DNA of 46,321 nt from an uncultured Lentisphaerota bacterium (GTDB taxonomy: Bacteria; Verrucomicrobiota; Lentisphaeria; Oligosphaerales; CAITYL01), in the NCBI GenBank assembly GCA_903896595.1, contig CAITYL010000126.1, positions 1-46,321 on the forward strand, written 5' to 3'. Positions 1 to 8,770 of this stretch are shown one piece after another; the stretch's first letter is position 1; every line of letters begins with the position of its first letter. A program made the position numbers and the translations under genes. The notes under the pieces were generated by a model. It ran no database searches. It was not told where the DNA came from and was given only the letters and a program-made list of their open reading frames with translations.

Positions 1-129
1 CCGCAGGCCGCTCCAACGCAACAATCCACGATTGGTGCTTACAGGGGCGGCCTGCGGAATCCGCAAAACGGCACAAAAAGGTTTAACGGAGGGTTTGGGA
101 ACCGCCGTTCCTCCAAGAACGGGGTTCCC
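1..129 (+). repeat. Dispersed palindromic element, copy A
   Basis: Positions 1-10 and 48-57 form a perfect 10-bp inverted repeat (ccgcaggccg/cggcctgcgg). A conserved core follows at about 51-96: a near-palindrome tgcggaatccgca-like block, then gcacaaaaaggttt and cggagggttt. It ends in a hairpin with arms 97-110 and 117-129 around a 6-nt loop and one bulged base. The core and hairpin recur at 22265-22490 and 24476-24551, and a related hairpin lies at 33688-33723, so this is a member of a dispersed family. It lies upstream of purL. The left boundary is not defined because the window starts here. Confidence 0.7.
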
Positions 130-206
130 AATTGGCCTTTTGGGGAGCCCCGCTATAGTACAGCTTTTCGCCGTTTTGTTCACCCGCTTTGGGGATCGGC
201 CGTCAC

Positions 207-3176
207 ATGTATTACCGTTTGGAAATATCCGCCCGTCCGGAAGAAACCGATCCGCGCGGCGAGCACCTGTTGCATCAGGCCCGCGAATTCCTGCACGTTC
301 CGGTGGAGGCGGCGCGGACGCGCGACGTGTTTTCGCTGGAGGTGGACTGCACCCGGCCGCAGGCGGAGGCGATCTTGGCCGCCTTCACCAATCCGGTGAT
401 CCAGACCGGGGTGGTGGGCGAATCCCCCGTTGAGACCTTCCAGTTTGACTGGCTGGTGGTGGTCGGCTTCCGTCCCGGCGTGACCGACAACGTCGCCCGC
501 AGCGCCCGTTCGGCGGCGGCCGACATCCTCGGCCGGCCATTGCGCGAGGACGAGCAGATCTTCACCTCAGTGGAATACCTCTTGCAGGGCAAGGAGTTGG
601 ACCGTGACCGGGTGCTGCGCCTGGCCCGCGGCCTGCTGGCCAACGACCTGATCCAGAACGTCACCGTGCTCACCCGCGCCGAATGCGAGGCCGGCGGCAT
701 CCCGGCCAACCGCCCGGTGGTCAAGAACGACACGCCGCCGCAGATCCGCACCGTCAACTTGGAGGTGGCCGACAGCGAACTGCAGCGCATCAGCCGGGAC
801 GGCGTGCTGGCGCTGACCCTGGAGGAAATGAAGGCGATCCAGGCGCATTTCCGCGAACAGGCGCCGCGGCGCCGCCAGCTCGGCCTGCCCGAGTGTCCGA
901 CCGACGGCGAACTGGAAATCATCGCCCAAACCTGGTCCGAGCACTGCAAGCACAAAATCTTTGCCGCCCGCGTCACCTACACCGACGAGCAGGGGCGCGT
1001 CCAGGAAATCGACAACTGTTTCAAGACCTTCATCCAGGCCAGCACCAAGGCGATCAGCAAGCGTGTGGACTGGCTGGTCAGCGTGTTCAGCGACAACGCC
1101 GGTGTCATCCGCTTCAATGATACCATCGACCTGGTGTACAAAGTGGAGACACACAACAGCCCGACCGCCCTCGATCCCTACGGCGGCTCCATGACCGGCA
1201 TTGTCGGGGTCAACCGCGACCCGATGGGCACCGGCATGGGCGCGGAGCTGCTGCTGAATGTCTGGGGCTACTGCTTCGGCTCGCCGTTCACTGCGGCGGC
1301 GGACGTGCCGGCCGGCCTGTTCCATCCGCGCCGCCTGCGCGACCAGGTGCACAAGGGCGTCATTGACGGCGGCAACCAGAGCGGCATTCCCTACGCCTTG
1401 GGCTGGGAATATTACGATCCCCGCTATTTGGGTAAGCCGCTGGTCTATTGCGGCACCGTCGGCACCCTGCCCCGGCTGGTCGGCGGCGCGCCGTCGGCGG
1501 AAAAAAGCATCCTGCCCGGCGACCGCATCGTCATGGCCGGCGGCCGCATCGGCAAGGACGGCATTCACGGCGCCACCTTCTCCAGCGAGGAACTGCATTC
1601 CGGCTCGCCCTCGCAGGCGGTGCAGATCGGCGACCCGATCACCCAGAAAATCCTCGGCGACTTCCTGCGGGAGGCGCGCGACCTCAACCTGTACCGATTC
1701 ATCACCGACAACGGCGCCGGCGGCCTGTCCTCCAGCCTGGGCGAAATGGCCAGCCTGTGCGGCGGCGGCGACCTTGAGCTGGGCAACGCCCCGCTCAAGT
1801 ACGCCGGCTTGCAGCCGTGGGAAATCTTCCTTTCGGAAGCGCAGGAACGGATGAGCCTGGCGGTGCCGCCGGAGAAAATGGACGCCTTCCTGGCGCTGGC
1901 CAAGCGGCGCAATGTCGAGGCCACCGTGCTCGGCAACTTCACCGATTCGGGCTTCCTCCACGTCACCTACCGCGGCCAGGTGCTGGCCCACTTGAGCATG
2001 GAATTCCTGCACGACGGGCTGCCCCAGCTCCACTTGCAGGCCCGCTGGACGCCGCCGCGGCATGCCGAGCCCACGATCCCCGCGGACTTGGACTTGGGCG
2101 AGACGGTGGTCAAGCTGCTGGGCCGGCTCAACCTCTGCTCGCATGAGTTCAAGGCGCGCCAGTACGACCATGAGGTCAAGGGACTGAGCGTCATCAAGCC
2201 GTTTGTCGGCGCCAACCGCAACGTCCTCAGCGACGCCACCGTGTCCATGGTCGAGCCGCTCGGCCGCGACGGCGTCATCCTGGCCGGCGCCGTGGCGCCG
2301 CGCTATTCGGACATCGACACCTATCACATGATGACCTCGGTCATCGACACCGCCGTGCGCCGGGTGATTGCCGTCGGCGGCCAGCTCGGCCACATCGCCG
2401 GCCTGGACAACTTCTGCTGGCCCGACCCCGTCGCCGGCCCCAAGAATCCCGACGGCGAATACAAGATGGCCCAGTTGATCCGCGCCAACCAGGCCCTGTA
2501 CGACCTGACCACCGCCTATGACGTGCCGTGCATCTCCGGCAAGGACAGCATGAAGAACGACAGCACCCTGGGCGGGCGCAAGATCTCGATTCCGCCCACC
2601 GTGCTCTTCTCCACCATTGCCCGCATGCCGGACGTAAGCAAGGCCGTCACCCTCGACGCCAAGCGCTACGGGGATCTGGTCTACGTCATCGGCCTGACCC
2701 GGCGTGAGTTGGGCGGCAGCGAATTCTTCGCCCTGCTCGACGCCACCGGCAACGACGTGCCCAAGGTCGACCCCGTCGCCGCGCTGGCGCTCTACCGCGC
2801 CGTGGGGGCCGCCACCGCCGCCGGCCTCTGCCACTCGCTGCACACCCCGGCCCTGGGCGGCCTGGGCGTGGCGTTCGCCAAGATCGCCATCGGCGGCAAC
2901 CTGGGGCTGGACCTGGATCTACACAAGCTCCCCGCCGACCCCGGCCTGACCGCCGCGGAACGGCTGTTCTCGGAAAGCAACAGCCGCTTCGTCGCCACCA
3001 TTGCCGAGGAAAACCGCGACCGCTTCGAGGCGCTGCTGGCCGGACTGCCGGCCGCCTGCATCGGTCATGTCACGCTGCCGCGCAAGCTGGTGTTCCGCGA
3101 TGGCCGCCACATCGTCGCCACCGCCACCGTTGACGCCTGCCAGACCGCCTACACCCACACCTTGGATAATATCTGA
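207..3176 (+). CDS. purL: Phosphoribosylformylglycinamidine synthase, synthetase subunit (PurS-like N-terminus fused)
   Basis: This is the ATP-dependent subunit of FGAM synthase, which converts FGAR to FGAM in de novo purine synthesis in the cytoplasm. The protein is about 989 residues. The FGAR-AT signature SEHCKHK lies near residues 244-250 (His246), followed by VETHNSPTALDPYGG from residue 313 and a second AIRS-like half with GKDSMKND. It is about 250 residues longer than the Bacillus-type PurL. The N-terminal 200 residues resemble the PurS-like region of large PurL enzymes, so no separate purS is expected. It lacks the C-terminal glutaminase domain, which is supplied by purQ one base downstream. 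ATG 207 is chosen over TTG 189 because gggga lies about 11 bases before it and nothing like a ribosome site precedes the TTG. Confidence 0.95.
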   Translation: MYYRLEISARPEETDPRGEHLLHQAREFLHVPVEAARTRDVFSLEVDCTRPQAEAILAAFTNPVIQTGVVGESPVETFQFDWLVVVGFRPGVTDNVARSARSAAADILGRPLREDEQIFTSVEYLLQGKELDRDRVLRLARGLLANDLIQNVTVLTRAECEAGGIPANRPVVKNDTPPQIRTVNLEVADSELQRISRDGVLALTLEEMKAIQAHFREQAPRRRQLGLPECPTDGELEIIAQTWSEHCKHKIFAARVTYTDEQGRVQEIDNCFKTFIQASTKAISKRVDWLVSVFSDNAGVIRFNDTIDLVYKVETHNSPTALDPYGGSMTGIVGVNRDPMGTGMGAELLLNVWGYCFGSPFTAAADVPAGLFHPRRLRDQVHKGVIDGGNQSGIPYALGWEYYDPRYLGKPLVYCGTVGTLPRLVGGAPSAEKSILPGDRIVMAGGRIGKDGIHGATFSSEELHSGSPSQAVQIGDPITQKILGDFLREARDLNLYRFITDNGAGGLSSSLGEMASLCGGGDLELGNAPLKYAGLQPWEIFLSEAQERMSLAVPPEKMDAFLALAKRRNVEATVLGNFTDSGFLHVTYRGQVLAHLSMEFLHDGLPQLHLQARWTPPRHAEPTIPADLDLGETVVKLLGRLNLCSHEFKARQYDHEVKGLSVIKPFVGANRNVLSDATVSMVEPLGRDGVILAGAVAPRYSDIDTYHMMTSVIDTAVRRVIAVGGQLGHIAGLDNFCWPDPVAGPKNPDGEYKMAQLIRANQALYDLTTAYDVPCISGKDSMKNDSTLGGRKISIPPTVLFSTIARMPDVSKAVTLDAKRYGDLVYVIGLTRRELGGSEFFALLDATGNDVPKVDPVAALALYRAVGAATAAGLCHSLHTPALGGLGVAFAKIAIGGNLGLDLDLHKLPADPGLTAAERLFSESNSRFVATIAEENRDRFEALLAGLPAACIGHVTLPRKLVFRDGRHIVATATVDACQTAYTHTLDNI

Positions 3177-3177
3177 C

Positions 3178-3999
3178 ATGAGCGCTCTCCGCCAAGATGT
3201 CCGCGCCCTGGTGATCACCGGCTTCGGCTTGAACTGCGAGCGGGAAACCGCCGCCGCCTTCACCGCCGCCGGCGCCGGTGCCGACTGCGTCCACCTCAAC
3301 GACCTGCTGGACGGCCATGCCAGCCTGCGGGACTACCAGATCCTGGCTTTCATCGGCGGCTTCTCCTTCGGCGACCACATCGGCGCCGGGACGGTCTTTG
3401 CCAACCGCCTGCGCCACCGCCTGCGCGAGCCGCTGGCTGAGTTTGTCGCCGCCGGCCGGCTGGTCATCGGCATTTGCAACGGCTTCCAGACCATCACCCG
3501 GCTTGGCCTGGTGCCGGCCCTGGACGACAACTGGTTCCACCAGGAAGTCGCCCTGGCCCAAAACGCCCAGGGCCTGTTCCGCGACGACTGGATTCTGCTC
3601 AAGGCCAATCCCGCCTCCCGCTGCGTGTTCACCCAGGGCATCGACCTGCTGCCCCTGCCGATCCGCCACGGCGAAGGCCGTCTGGTGCCCGCCCCCGGCG
3701 TGCTGGACCGCCTGGAACAGGAAAACCTGATCTGTCTGCGCTATGCCGATCCCGAGACCGGCGAGCCGACCCAGGCCTTCCCGCACAACCCCAACGGTTC
3801 CGTCAACGCCATTGCCGGCATTTGCAGCCCCAATGGCCGCGTGTTCGGCCTGATGCCGCATCCCGAGGCGTACCTGTCCCCCTTCAACCATCCGCATTGG
3901 ACCCGCCAGCAGCTCAACGGCGTTCTTCCGGAAAAGGGGCTCGGCCAGCGCATCTTCGAGAACGCCGTCACCTTCGCCCGCACCGAGCTGGCCGGGTAA
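3178..3999 (+). CDS. purQ: Phosphoribosylformylglycinamidine synthase, glutaminase subunit PurQ
   Basis: A class I glutamine amidotransferase of 273 residues that supplies ammonia to PurL. The nucleophile elbow GICNGFQ places the catalytic Cys at residue 100, and MPHPEA gives His228 and Glu230, completing the triad. The N-terminal ALVITGFGLNCERETAAAF and GGFSFGDHIGAGT are typical of PurQ and of the C-terminal domain of large PurL. It is slightly longer than the small Bacillus PurQ (about 227 residues), resembling the glutaminase domain of long-form enzymes. Its ATG lies one base after the purL stop, so the pair is surely co-translated. A hairpin terminator follows about 160 bp downstream at 4149-4183. 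Confidence 0.96.
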   Translation: MSALRQDVRALVITGFGLNCERETAAAFTAAGAGADCVHLNDLLDGHASLRDYQILAFIGGFSFGDHIGAGTVFANRLRHRLREPLAEFVAAGRLVIGICNGFQTITRLGLVPALDDNWFHQEVALAQNAQGLFRDDWILLKANPASRCVFTQGIDLLPLPIRHGEGRLVPAPGVLDRLEQENLICLRYADPETGEPTQAFPHNPNGSVNAIAGICSPNGRVFGLMPHPEAYLSPFNHPHWTRQQLNGVLPEKGLGQRIFENAVTFARTELAG

Positions 4000-4148
4000 A
4001 CCGTAGATTGACGAATATTGAGTTCCGAATGCTGAAGGAAATGCCGTTGACTTACGGTTAGCTTCGACATTCTGCGGTTCACTATTCGGAAATCTGCGGT
4101 TCGTTCACTCTGGAGCCAGATAATGCGGCAACCAGAATCCGCCGGCAG

Positions 4149-4183
4149 CGTTTTGGAGTGCGGCAATTCCTTTGCCGCTTTTT
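4149..4183 (+). terminator. Rho-independent terminator-like hairpin, dispersed repeat (copy 1)
   Basis: The stem gcggcaa/ttgccgc (4160-4166 and 4172-4178) is followed by five T residues, the classical form of an intrinsic terminator, downstream of purLQ. The whole 35-bp unit, which begins cgttttggagtgcggcaat, recurs in inverted orientation at 21765-21799 with a single mismatch. It therefore looks like a mobile or duplicated 3'-end element and not a gene-specific terminator. Confidence 0.7.
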
Positions 4184-4261
4184 GATGTCCGATGGTGAGA
4201 AAAGGTTACCCGATTAACCGGCCGACAATGGGCATCACGGATGCCACGGCCGCATGATTAT

Positions 4262-4339
4262 CTCTCGCCAAGATCGCAAAGCTCGCCAAGATAAAACAAA
4301 AATGAATTTTCTCTGCGTTCTTTGCGCTCTTGGCGAGAG
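4262..4339. repeat. Long imperfect palindrome with 20-nt arms
   Basis: The arm ctctcgccaagatcgcaaag at 4262-4281 pairs with 4320-4339 at 19 of 20 positions, around a 38-nt AT-rich centre. The arms contain the words cgccaag and cgcaaag, and a related cttggcgagag word occurs again near 24448. It lies just upstream of dus, so a transcript through it would carry a long stem-loop in the leader. Whether it is regulatory or a mobile repeat cannot be told from one copy. Confidence 0.6.
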
Positions 4340-4380
4340 CAAGATAGCTAGACAAACCGTTCTAAAAAGTCCAGAGCAAC

Positions 4381-5364
4381 ATGAACGCCTCCGAGCAAGC
4401 CCCGCCGCCCGCGCTGATCTTGGCGCCGATCCGCGGCATTACCGACGCGGTTTACCGCCGCGTCTGGGCCGGCTGCTTCAGCGGCTTTGACCGGGCGGTC
4501 GCACCGTTCGTGCAAGTGCGGCAGGGACACGGGTTGCGCCCCGGCGAGTTGCGCCAGTTGTCCAGCGCCTACAACACGACCCTGAAGACCATTCCCCAGT
4601 TGCTGACCACCCATCCGCCCACCTTCACCGCCATCCTGCGCGAACTGCATGACCTGGGGCACACGGAAGTCAACTGGAACCTGGGCTGTCCGGCCCCCAT
4701 GGTGGCGGGGCGCGGCCGCGGCGCGGGCCTCCTGCCCCACCCCGACCGTATCGCGGCCATCCTGGACCAGGTGCTGCCCAGCAGCCCCGTCCGGCTTTCG
4801 GTCAAGATGCGCCTGGGCAACCAAAACGCGGACGAGTTCCCGGCGGTCATCGCGGTGCTCAACCGGTATCCCCTGTGCGAAGTGATCCTGCACGCGCGCA
4901 CCGCCGCCCAAATGTACGGCGGCGTGGTGGACCTGGCGCGCGCCGAACAGGCCGCCGCGCTCTGCCGCCACCCGTTCATTTACAACGGCGACATCGCCAC
5001 TCCCGGCGGCTTACATGAGCTGCGCCGCCGCTTCCCCGCCGCCGCCGGCTGGATGCTCGGCCGCGGCGCGCTGGCCAACCCATTCCTGCCGGCCCAGCTC
5101 AAAGGCACGCCGCTGCCGGACGCCGACACCCGCCGCCGGCAGTTGCGCCAGTTCCATGACCGGCTGCAAAACAGCTACGCCGCCTGGCTGTCCGGTCCCG
5201 GCCATTTGCAGGACAAACTATTGGAACAGTGGAGCTATCTGGCGCACGCCTTTGCCGAGCCCCGCCACCTCCTCACCCGCCTCCGCCACAGCCAGGATCT
5301 CGACGCCTATGCCGACACCGTGGCCTGGATCTTCGACCAGCCCCTGGCGTCTCAGTCAGGCTGA
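4381..5364 (+). CDS. dus: tRNA-dihydrouridine synthase
   Basis: A flavin-dependent enzyme that reduces uridine to dihydrouridine in the D-loop of tRNAs. It has 327 residues, normal for the family. The N-terminal LAPIRGITDAVYR matches the FMN-binding start of Dus TIM barrels. NLGCPAPMVAGRGRGAGLL carries the catalytic Cys103. LSVKMRLG, HARTAAQMYGG, NGDI and GRGALANPF are the usual substrate- and FMN-binding strands. The short chain and the LAPIRGI start resemble the DusC branch, but I would not assign the position of modification. The stop codon TGA lies inside a dispersed ggctgaag repeat (5361-5393). No strong ribosome site precedes ATG 4381. Confidence 0.92.
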   Translation: MNASEQAPPPALILAPIRGITDAVYRRVWAGCFSGFDRAVAPFVQVRQGHGLRPGELRQLSSAYNTTLKTIPQLLTTHPPTFTAILRELHDLGHTEVNWNLGCPAPMVAGRGRGAGLLPHPDRIAAILDQVLPSSPVRLSVKMRLGNQNADEFPAVIAVLNRYPLCEVILHARTAAQMYGGVVDLARAEQAAALCRHPFIYNGDIATPGGLHELRRRFPAAAGWMLGRGALANPFLPAQLKGTPLPDADTRRRQLRQFHDRLQNSYAAWLSGPGHLQDKLLEQWSYLAHAFAEPRHLLTRLRHSQDLDAYADTVAWIFDQPLASQSG

Positions 5365-5393
5365 AGCTGTTTAGGCTGTAGGCTGAAGGTAAT
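5361..5393 (+). repeat. Stop-codon-associated repeat, copy 1
   Basis: The sequence consists of units ctgaagctgtttagg and ctgtaggctgaaggtaat. The TGA stop of dus (5362-5364) is the first ctgaag of the repeat. The same type of repeat starts at the stop codon of the FAD-dehydrogenase gene on the other strand (44344-44398). Both end in ggtaat. Confidence 0.6.
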
Positions 5394-5412
5394 CTCGGTT
5401 AATTGGGTTTTC

Positions 5413-5598
5413 GCCCCAACGGGGCCGGGGAAAATAGCCCAGGGCAGCGCCCTGGGAAACTCCCCCCCCCCTTTTTTTTAGCCGCCCTGAAAGGGCAAGG
5501 GAATGGACATCTCCATTGCCCCTACAGGGCGCAAAACATCTTAATTCTCCAGCCCCAGGGCGTTGACCTGGGCTATTTTACTGCCGCCCCGTTGGGGC
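5413..5598. repeat. Large inverted repeat (about 186 bp)
   Basis: Three nested arm pairs are perfect: 5413-5425 with 5586-5598 (gccccaacggggc), 5431-5443 with 5567-5579 (aaaatagcccagg), and 5448-5456 with 5554-5562 (cgccctggg). A fourth inner pair is cgccctg 5483-5489 with cagggcg 5525-5531. The whole stretch can fold into one long cruciform. An ORF of 119 codons runs through it (5403-5762), but its sequence is only a by-product of the repeat. I regard it as a non-coding mobile or repetitive element. Confidence 0.7.
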
Positions 5599-5758
5599 TC
5601 AAAAACCGTAACGCCGTTAGACGTCCTGATTACGCTTTTTCTTCGTGTTCTTCCTGTTCTTCATGGTGGAAATTGGGATTAAGAACGGGATTTTTGGGCG
5701 GTTTCCTCCGCGCCTCCGCGGGAGCAAGGCGTTCCGCATTTATTTTTTTCGGCTGCTC
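5599..5758. other. Intergenic stretch before the LacI promoter
   Basis: No supported gene. The sequence contains low-complexity runs such as ttcttcgtgttcttcctgtt and cctccgcgcctccgcggga, as seen in other repeat-rich spacers of this window. Confidence 0.5.
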
Positions 5759-5806
5759 TTGACAAACCGGTAAAATGAGTTATAATTTTTTTCTGAACTA
5801 GTTCAG
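5759..5806 (+). promoter_or_regulatory. Sigma-70-type promoter with palindromic operator for the LacI gene
   Basis: A perfect -35 box TTGACA (5759-5764) and a perfect -10 box TATAAT (5781-5786) are separated by 16 bp. Seven bases after the -10 box lies the 14-bp perfect palindrome CTGAACTAGTTCAG (5793-5806), which would cover the transcription start. LacI-family proteins bind even palindromes with a central pyrimidine-purine step, so this is probably an autoregulatory operator. Only a half site (ctgaact, 6912-6918) was noticed downstream, before the PEP-CTERM gene. Confidence 0.7.
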
Positions 5807-5828
5807 ATTATGAACGCATGGTGAGCGA

Positions 5829-6845
5829 ATGAAGATGACCTTGCAAAGCATCGCGGACGCCTTGGGCCTGAGCAAGGTCACGGTCTCGGTGGTGTTGAAC
5901 GGACGGGCCGCCCAGTACGGCATCCGCCCGGCCACCGCCGCCAGGATCGTCGATTACTGCGCTCAGAACAAATACGCCATCAACGTCAATGCCCGGCGCA
6001 TCAACAGCAAGCTGATCCGCAATCTTGGCATGGTGGTCTTCGAGGGGGGTAAGGAAAAGTTCATCCCCATGGCGGACTATTATGAGTCCATGGTGGTCGG
6101 CGGCGCCGCCACCACCGCCAAGGCAAACGGCTTTTGCCTCTCCCTCATCATCAACCATCATGAGAAGGAGCTGGACGGCATCTTGGAACGCTTTTATGCC
6201 AAGGAAGTTGATGGTTTTATCCTGTCGGGTTTCCCCGTGGCCCCGTCCTGGCGGGAACGCTTTCTGCGTGAAAAAATCCCGGTGGTCGTGGTGGCGGGCG
6301 ATCCGACCCAGGGATTGCCCACGGTCAATATCGATAATTACGAGATGTCCCACGCGCTTACCACACATGTCATCGGGCACACCGAACGCCACCGCATCGG
6401 CTTCCTCGCCGGCGTTTCGCACTCCTATGTTGGCAACGAACGGCATCGCGGCTTCACGCAGGCCATGGCGGAACACGGGTTGACGCCCGTATTCGAGGTG
6501 AATGGCTGGTTTTCGGAAGACAAGGCGTACACGCAGGTCAAGCAATTCCTGGCGCGCCCCACGTTCACCTGCGACGCCATCGTGTGCGCCAATGATGCCA
6601 TGGCGATCGGCGCTCTGCGCGCCCTGCATGAGAAAGGGGTCAAGGTACCACAGAAAATCGCGGTGACCGGCGCTGATGACATTCCCGCATTGCACTATGT
6701 CTCCCCGGCCATCAGCACCTATTCGCTGTTGCCGCACGAGCAAGGCAGCCAGGCGTTCCTCCTGCTCCGGAATATCGCCGAAGGCAAAGCCTGCCAGCAG
6801 ACGGTCTGCGTCAAGTCGGAACTGAAACTGCGGCAGTCAGCATAA
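5829..6845 (+). CDS. LacI-family transcriptional regulator
   Basis: A 338-residue repressor-type protein. Residues 4-24, TLQSIADALGLSKVTVSVVLN, form the LacI helix-turn-helix, with the hinge helix region after it, followed by a periplasmic-binding-protein-like sugar-sensing domain (NLGMVVFEGG onward; DAIVCANDAMAIGALRALHEKG; VTGADDIPALHYVSPAISTY). It probably senses a sugar released by the neighbouring glycosidases and controls the cluster and itself through the palindrome at 5793-5806. GGTGAG lies just before ATG 5829; ATG 5835 is an alternative. The strong -10/-35 boxes support this as the start of the locus. The ligand cannot be predicted from the sequence. Confidence 0.93.
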   Translation: MKMTLQSIADALGLSKVTVSVVLNGRAAQYGIRPATAARIVDYCAQNKYAINVNARRINSKLIRNLGMVVFEGGKEKFIPMADYYESMVVGGAATTAKANGFCLSLIINHHEKELDGILERFYAKEVDGFILSGFPVAPSWRERFLREKIPVVVVAGDPTQGLPTVNIDNYEMSHALTTHVIGHTERHRIGFLAGVSHSYVGNERHRGFTQAMAEHGLTPVFEVNGWFSEDKAYTQVKQFLARPTFTCDAIVCANDAMAIGALRALHEKGVKVPQKIAVTGADDIPALHYVSPAISTYSLLPHEQGSQAFLLLRNIAEGKACQQTVCVKSELKLRQSA

Positions 6846-6968
6846 CCGGGCAGTACACTCCAAAGAAAGGAGGTTGGTTGACGACAAAAGACCGTGTTCC
6901 CGCGCCAAGGCCTGAACTCAAACTCCCTATCCGTTAAACGCATCGAAAAAGCACTAAGGAAAGCAACC

Positions 6969-7712
6969 ATGGACAAATTAGCGCAAAAACTACTGGTCTT
7001 CGTACTGATGTTGGGGGTAGTGGCCACGGCCGGCGCCAGCCCTATCACCCTTGACGGCAACTTTGCCGCGCAAACGAACGGCAGTGCTGTCGGATCGCCT
7101 TGGGACGGGAAGACAGGAGGCTTCGCCACGGGCTCAACCAACGCGCAAAGTCCCTTCACCAATCTCTATCCCAAAAACGCGATGGGAGTCACGCTTTCCA
7201 ATTATGCCCATGACTACATGGGGATAGGTTGTGTGCCGGTCACGACCGGCTTGCTGGGGTTCAACGTCGATTTCACCGTCTCATCTTTCGACTCAGGGAC
7301 GGTTAATTTCACTATCACAAAGGACTGGCGAGCGGATTTAGAAGCCGCATACATTTCGGTTTCCGCAGCCGGAGTATATGCGAAGAGTTCAGCTGGCAAC
7401 GGTGCCTCGCTCCTCACTCCGGAACTAGGCAAATGGTACAACGTGCAGCTCACACTGAATTTGGACACCAACCGCTATTACGGAACGATAACCCCGGATG
7501 GCGGCAGCAGCGTCGCCATTGACAGCCGAGATTTTGTTGCCTCCGGCCAAGGCATCAATAGCATCGTTACAGACAATGCAAATACGAATAGCCCGAGTTA
7601 CTCGGTGGACAACTTCGCGTTGACCATTCCCGAGCCGGCGGCCCTGAGCTTGCTGGTTCTGGGCGGAGTGTTACTGGCCCGGCGGCGGGACGGCACGGCG
7701 TCAGTAAGATAA
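6969..7712 (+). CDS. Secreted PEP-CTERM-type protein of unknown function
   Basis: A 247-residue exported protein. Residues 1-24 ([24 protein letters not shown]) are a signal peptide. The middle is rich in Gly, Ser, Thr and Asn and looks like a beta-sandwich (for example [26 protein letters not shown] and [21 protein letters not shown], as in concanavalin-like folds). The C-terminus [23 protein letters not shown] has the PEP motif, a hydrophobic stretch and an Arg cluster of the PEP-CTERM sorting signal. Such tails are processed by exosortases; none is in this window. AAGGA at 6956-6960 fits ATG 6969; the reading frame is open further upstream but without a ribosome site. It lies between the LacI gene and a prepilin-like gene. 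Confidence 0.75.
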   Translation: MDKLAQKLLVFVLMLGVVATAGASPITLDGNFAAQTNGSAVGSPWDGKTGGFATGSTNAQSPFTNLYPKNAMGVTLSNYAHDYMGIGCVPVTTGLLGFNVDFTVSSFDSGTVNFTITKDWRADLEAAYISVSAAGVYAKSSAGNGASLLTPELGKWYNVQLTLNLDTNRYYGTITPDGGSSVAIDSRDFVASGQGINSIVTDNANTNSPSYSVDNFALTIPEPAALSLLVLGGVLLARRRDGTASVR

Positions 7713-7914
7713 CGCGGTTGCTCATGCGAATGCTGGGGCCGTCGGGAAGCACAGACGGTTCCAGCCTGAAGCATTCGTGAATTTGAACAGGAGAAATCCG
7801 GAGAGAACGGAGAAAAACGTCTCTGTGGCCTCTGCGGCCTCCTGCTCAAAATTCCCAATAGCTGACGGTGAAATTCTTAGAACTAGCCGTTTGACTGGCG
7901 AGAGGAAAATCCGC
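7713..7914. other. Intergenic region with a short inverted repeat
   Basis: The words ttgaacaggag (about 7782-7792) and ctcctgctcaa (about 7840-7850) are inverted copies at 10 of 11 positions, enclosing ggagaacggag- and tctctgtggcctctgcggcc-like sequence of a kind often seen in repeat-rich intergenic DNA. No gene is supported. Confidence 0.4.
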
Positions 7915-8739
7915 ATGCACACGTTGACCGACGCGATGAATCAGCTCAAGCGTGACTCGTTGAGGATTAGAAGATTTACGTTAATCGAACTCCTGGTCGT
8001 GATCGCGATCATCGCGATTCTGGCGTCAATGTTGCTGCCGGCGCTGGGGCAGGCGAAAAAGACGGCCCAGAAGCTTGTCTGCACCGGCAATCTCAAGCAG
8101 ATATGCACGGCCGCCCAGCTATATGTCGGCGACTTCAACGGCTGGTTGCCTAAGAGCGGGTGGTCTGCCCAATTCGTATTTCGTCTCAGAGACTACGCGC
8201 CCCCAGTTACGAATGCCGTAGTACAAGCCTGGCCAACCGGCACAGAGGATGCCACCGATGGTATTGTTAAGTTTCTCGGCACGGCTGGAGGAATATACAT
8301 CTGCCCTTCTATAACGCGGGCATCCGATTCTCCGTACTGGATTGGAGTTGAACAGCAATACTACTATTCCAGTTACAGCCCCACCATAAGATTTTCCGTG
8401 GATTCAAAGGAGAACGGATGCTGGATAGATCATCTGTCCGCCATTCATGATGGTGCTGGCGCCAATGAAACGCGCAAGATGGATTCCGTAAGGGACGGCA
8501 GTGTGATTATGGTGGATCACAACTACCGGGCGCCGGAAAATGATAAAAATGCCGTTGACCTAGCCCGGCCTGGATATTATGCGAATATTAGCATGTACGT
8601 TGACGGAGGATGGTACGGGGTGGGATGGGTACACCAGGGCAACCAGGCCGCCAATTTTCTCTTTAAGGACGGGCACGTGGCCTCATACCGTTTTACCGGA
8701 GGCGCGCTTTTCGACGACAATTATGTTCCAACACAATGA
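7915..8739 (+). CDS. Prepilin-like (type II pseudopilin-type) protein with H-x9-DG-type C-terminus
   Basis: A 274-residue protein. After a 20-residue basic leader, [32 protein letters not shown] is the class III prepilin signal and hydrophobic helix, with the conserved Glu five residues after the cleavage site. The tail [19 protein letters not shown] is the H-x9-DG motif seen in the DUF1559-like prepilin families that are expanded in Lentisphaerota and Planctomycetota. These proteins are common beside glycosidase genes in those phyla, but their role is not established. AGAGGA at 7901-7906 fits ATG 7915; the frame is open upstream to 7777 without a ribosome site. GC content is lower than in the flanking housekeeping genes. 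Confidence 0.88.
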   Translation: MHTLTDAMNQLKRDSLRIRRFTLIELLVVIAIIAILASMLLPALGQAKKTAQKLVCTGNLKQICTAAQLYVGDFNGWLPKSGWSAQFVFRLRDYAPPVTNAVVQAWPTGTEDATDGIVKFLGTAGGIYICPSITRASDSPYWIGVEQQYYYSSYSPTIRFSVDSKENGCWIDHLSAIHDGAGANETRKMDSVRDGSVIMVDHNYRAPENDKNAVDLARPGYYANISMYVDGGWYGVGWVHQGNQAANFLFKDGHVASYRFTGGALFDDNYVPTQ

Positions 8740-8770
8740 TATCGCCAACTGCTTCCAGAAGAAAGGTAAC

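Larger units (their letters stand above)
4000..4380. other. Intergenic region between purQ and dus
   Basis: No gene is seen in these 381 bases. The region holds a terminator-like hairpin repeat (4149-4183) and a long imperfect palindrome (4262-4339), both listed separately. The stretch 4000-4110 has a short direct repeat of ctgcggttc (about 4072 and 4096) and no convincing ORF. Confidence 0.6.

Noticed and set aside
189-206. TTG start of purL at 189
   Set aside because: No ribosome site precedes it, and ATG 207 with gggga upstream gives a family-typical N-terminus.
567-2843. Minus-strand ORF of 758 codons opposite purL
   Set aside because: It is antisense to a gene with clear PurL motifs. 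Long antisense frames are expected in GC-rich coding DNA, and its translation is low-complexity without known motifs.
5403-5762. 119-codon ORF
   Set aside because: It coincides with the large inverted repeat, and both arms are repeat DNA. I see no conserved protein features.
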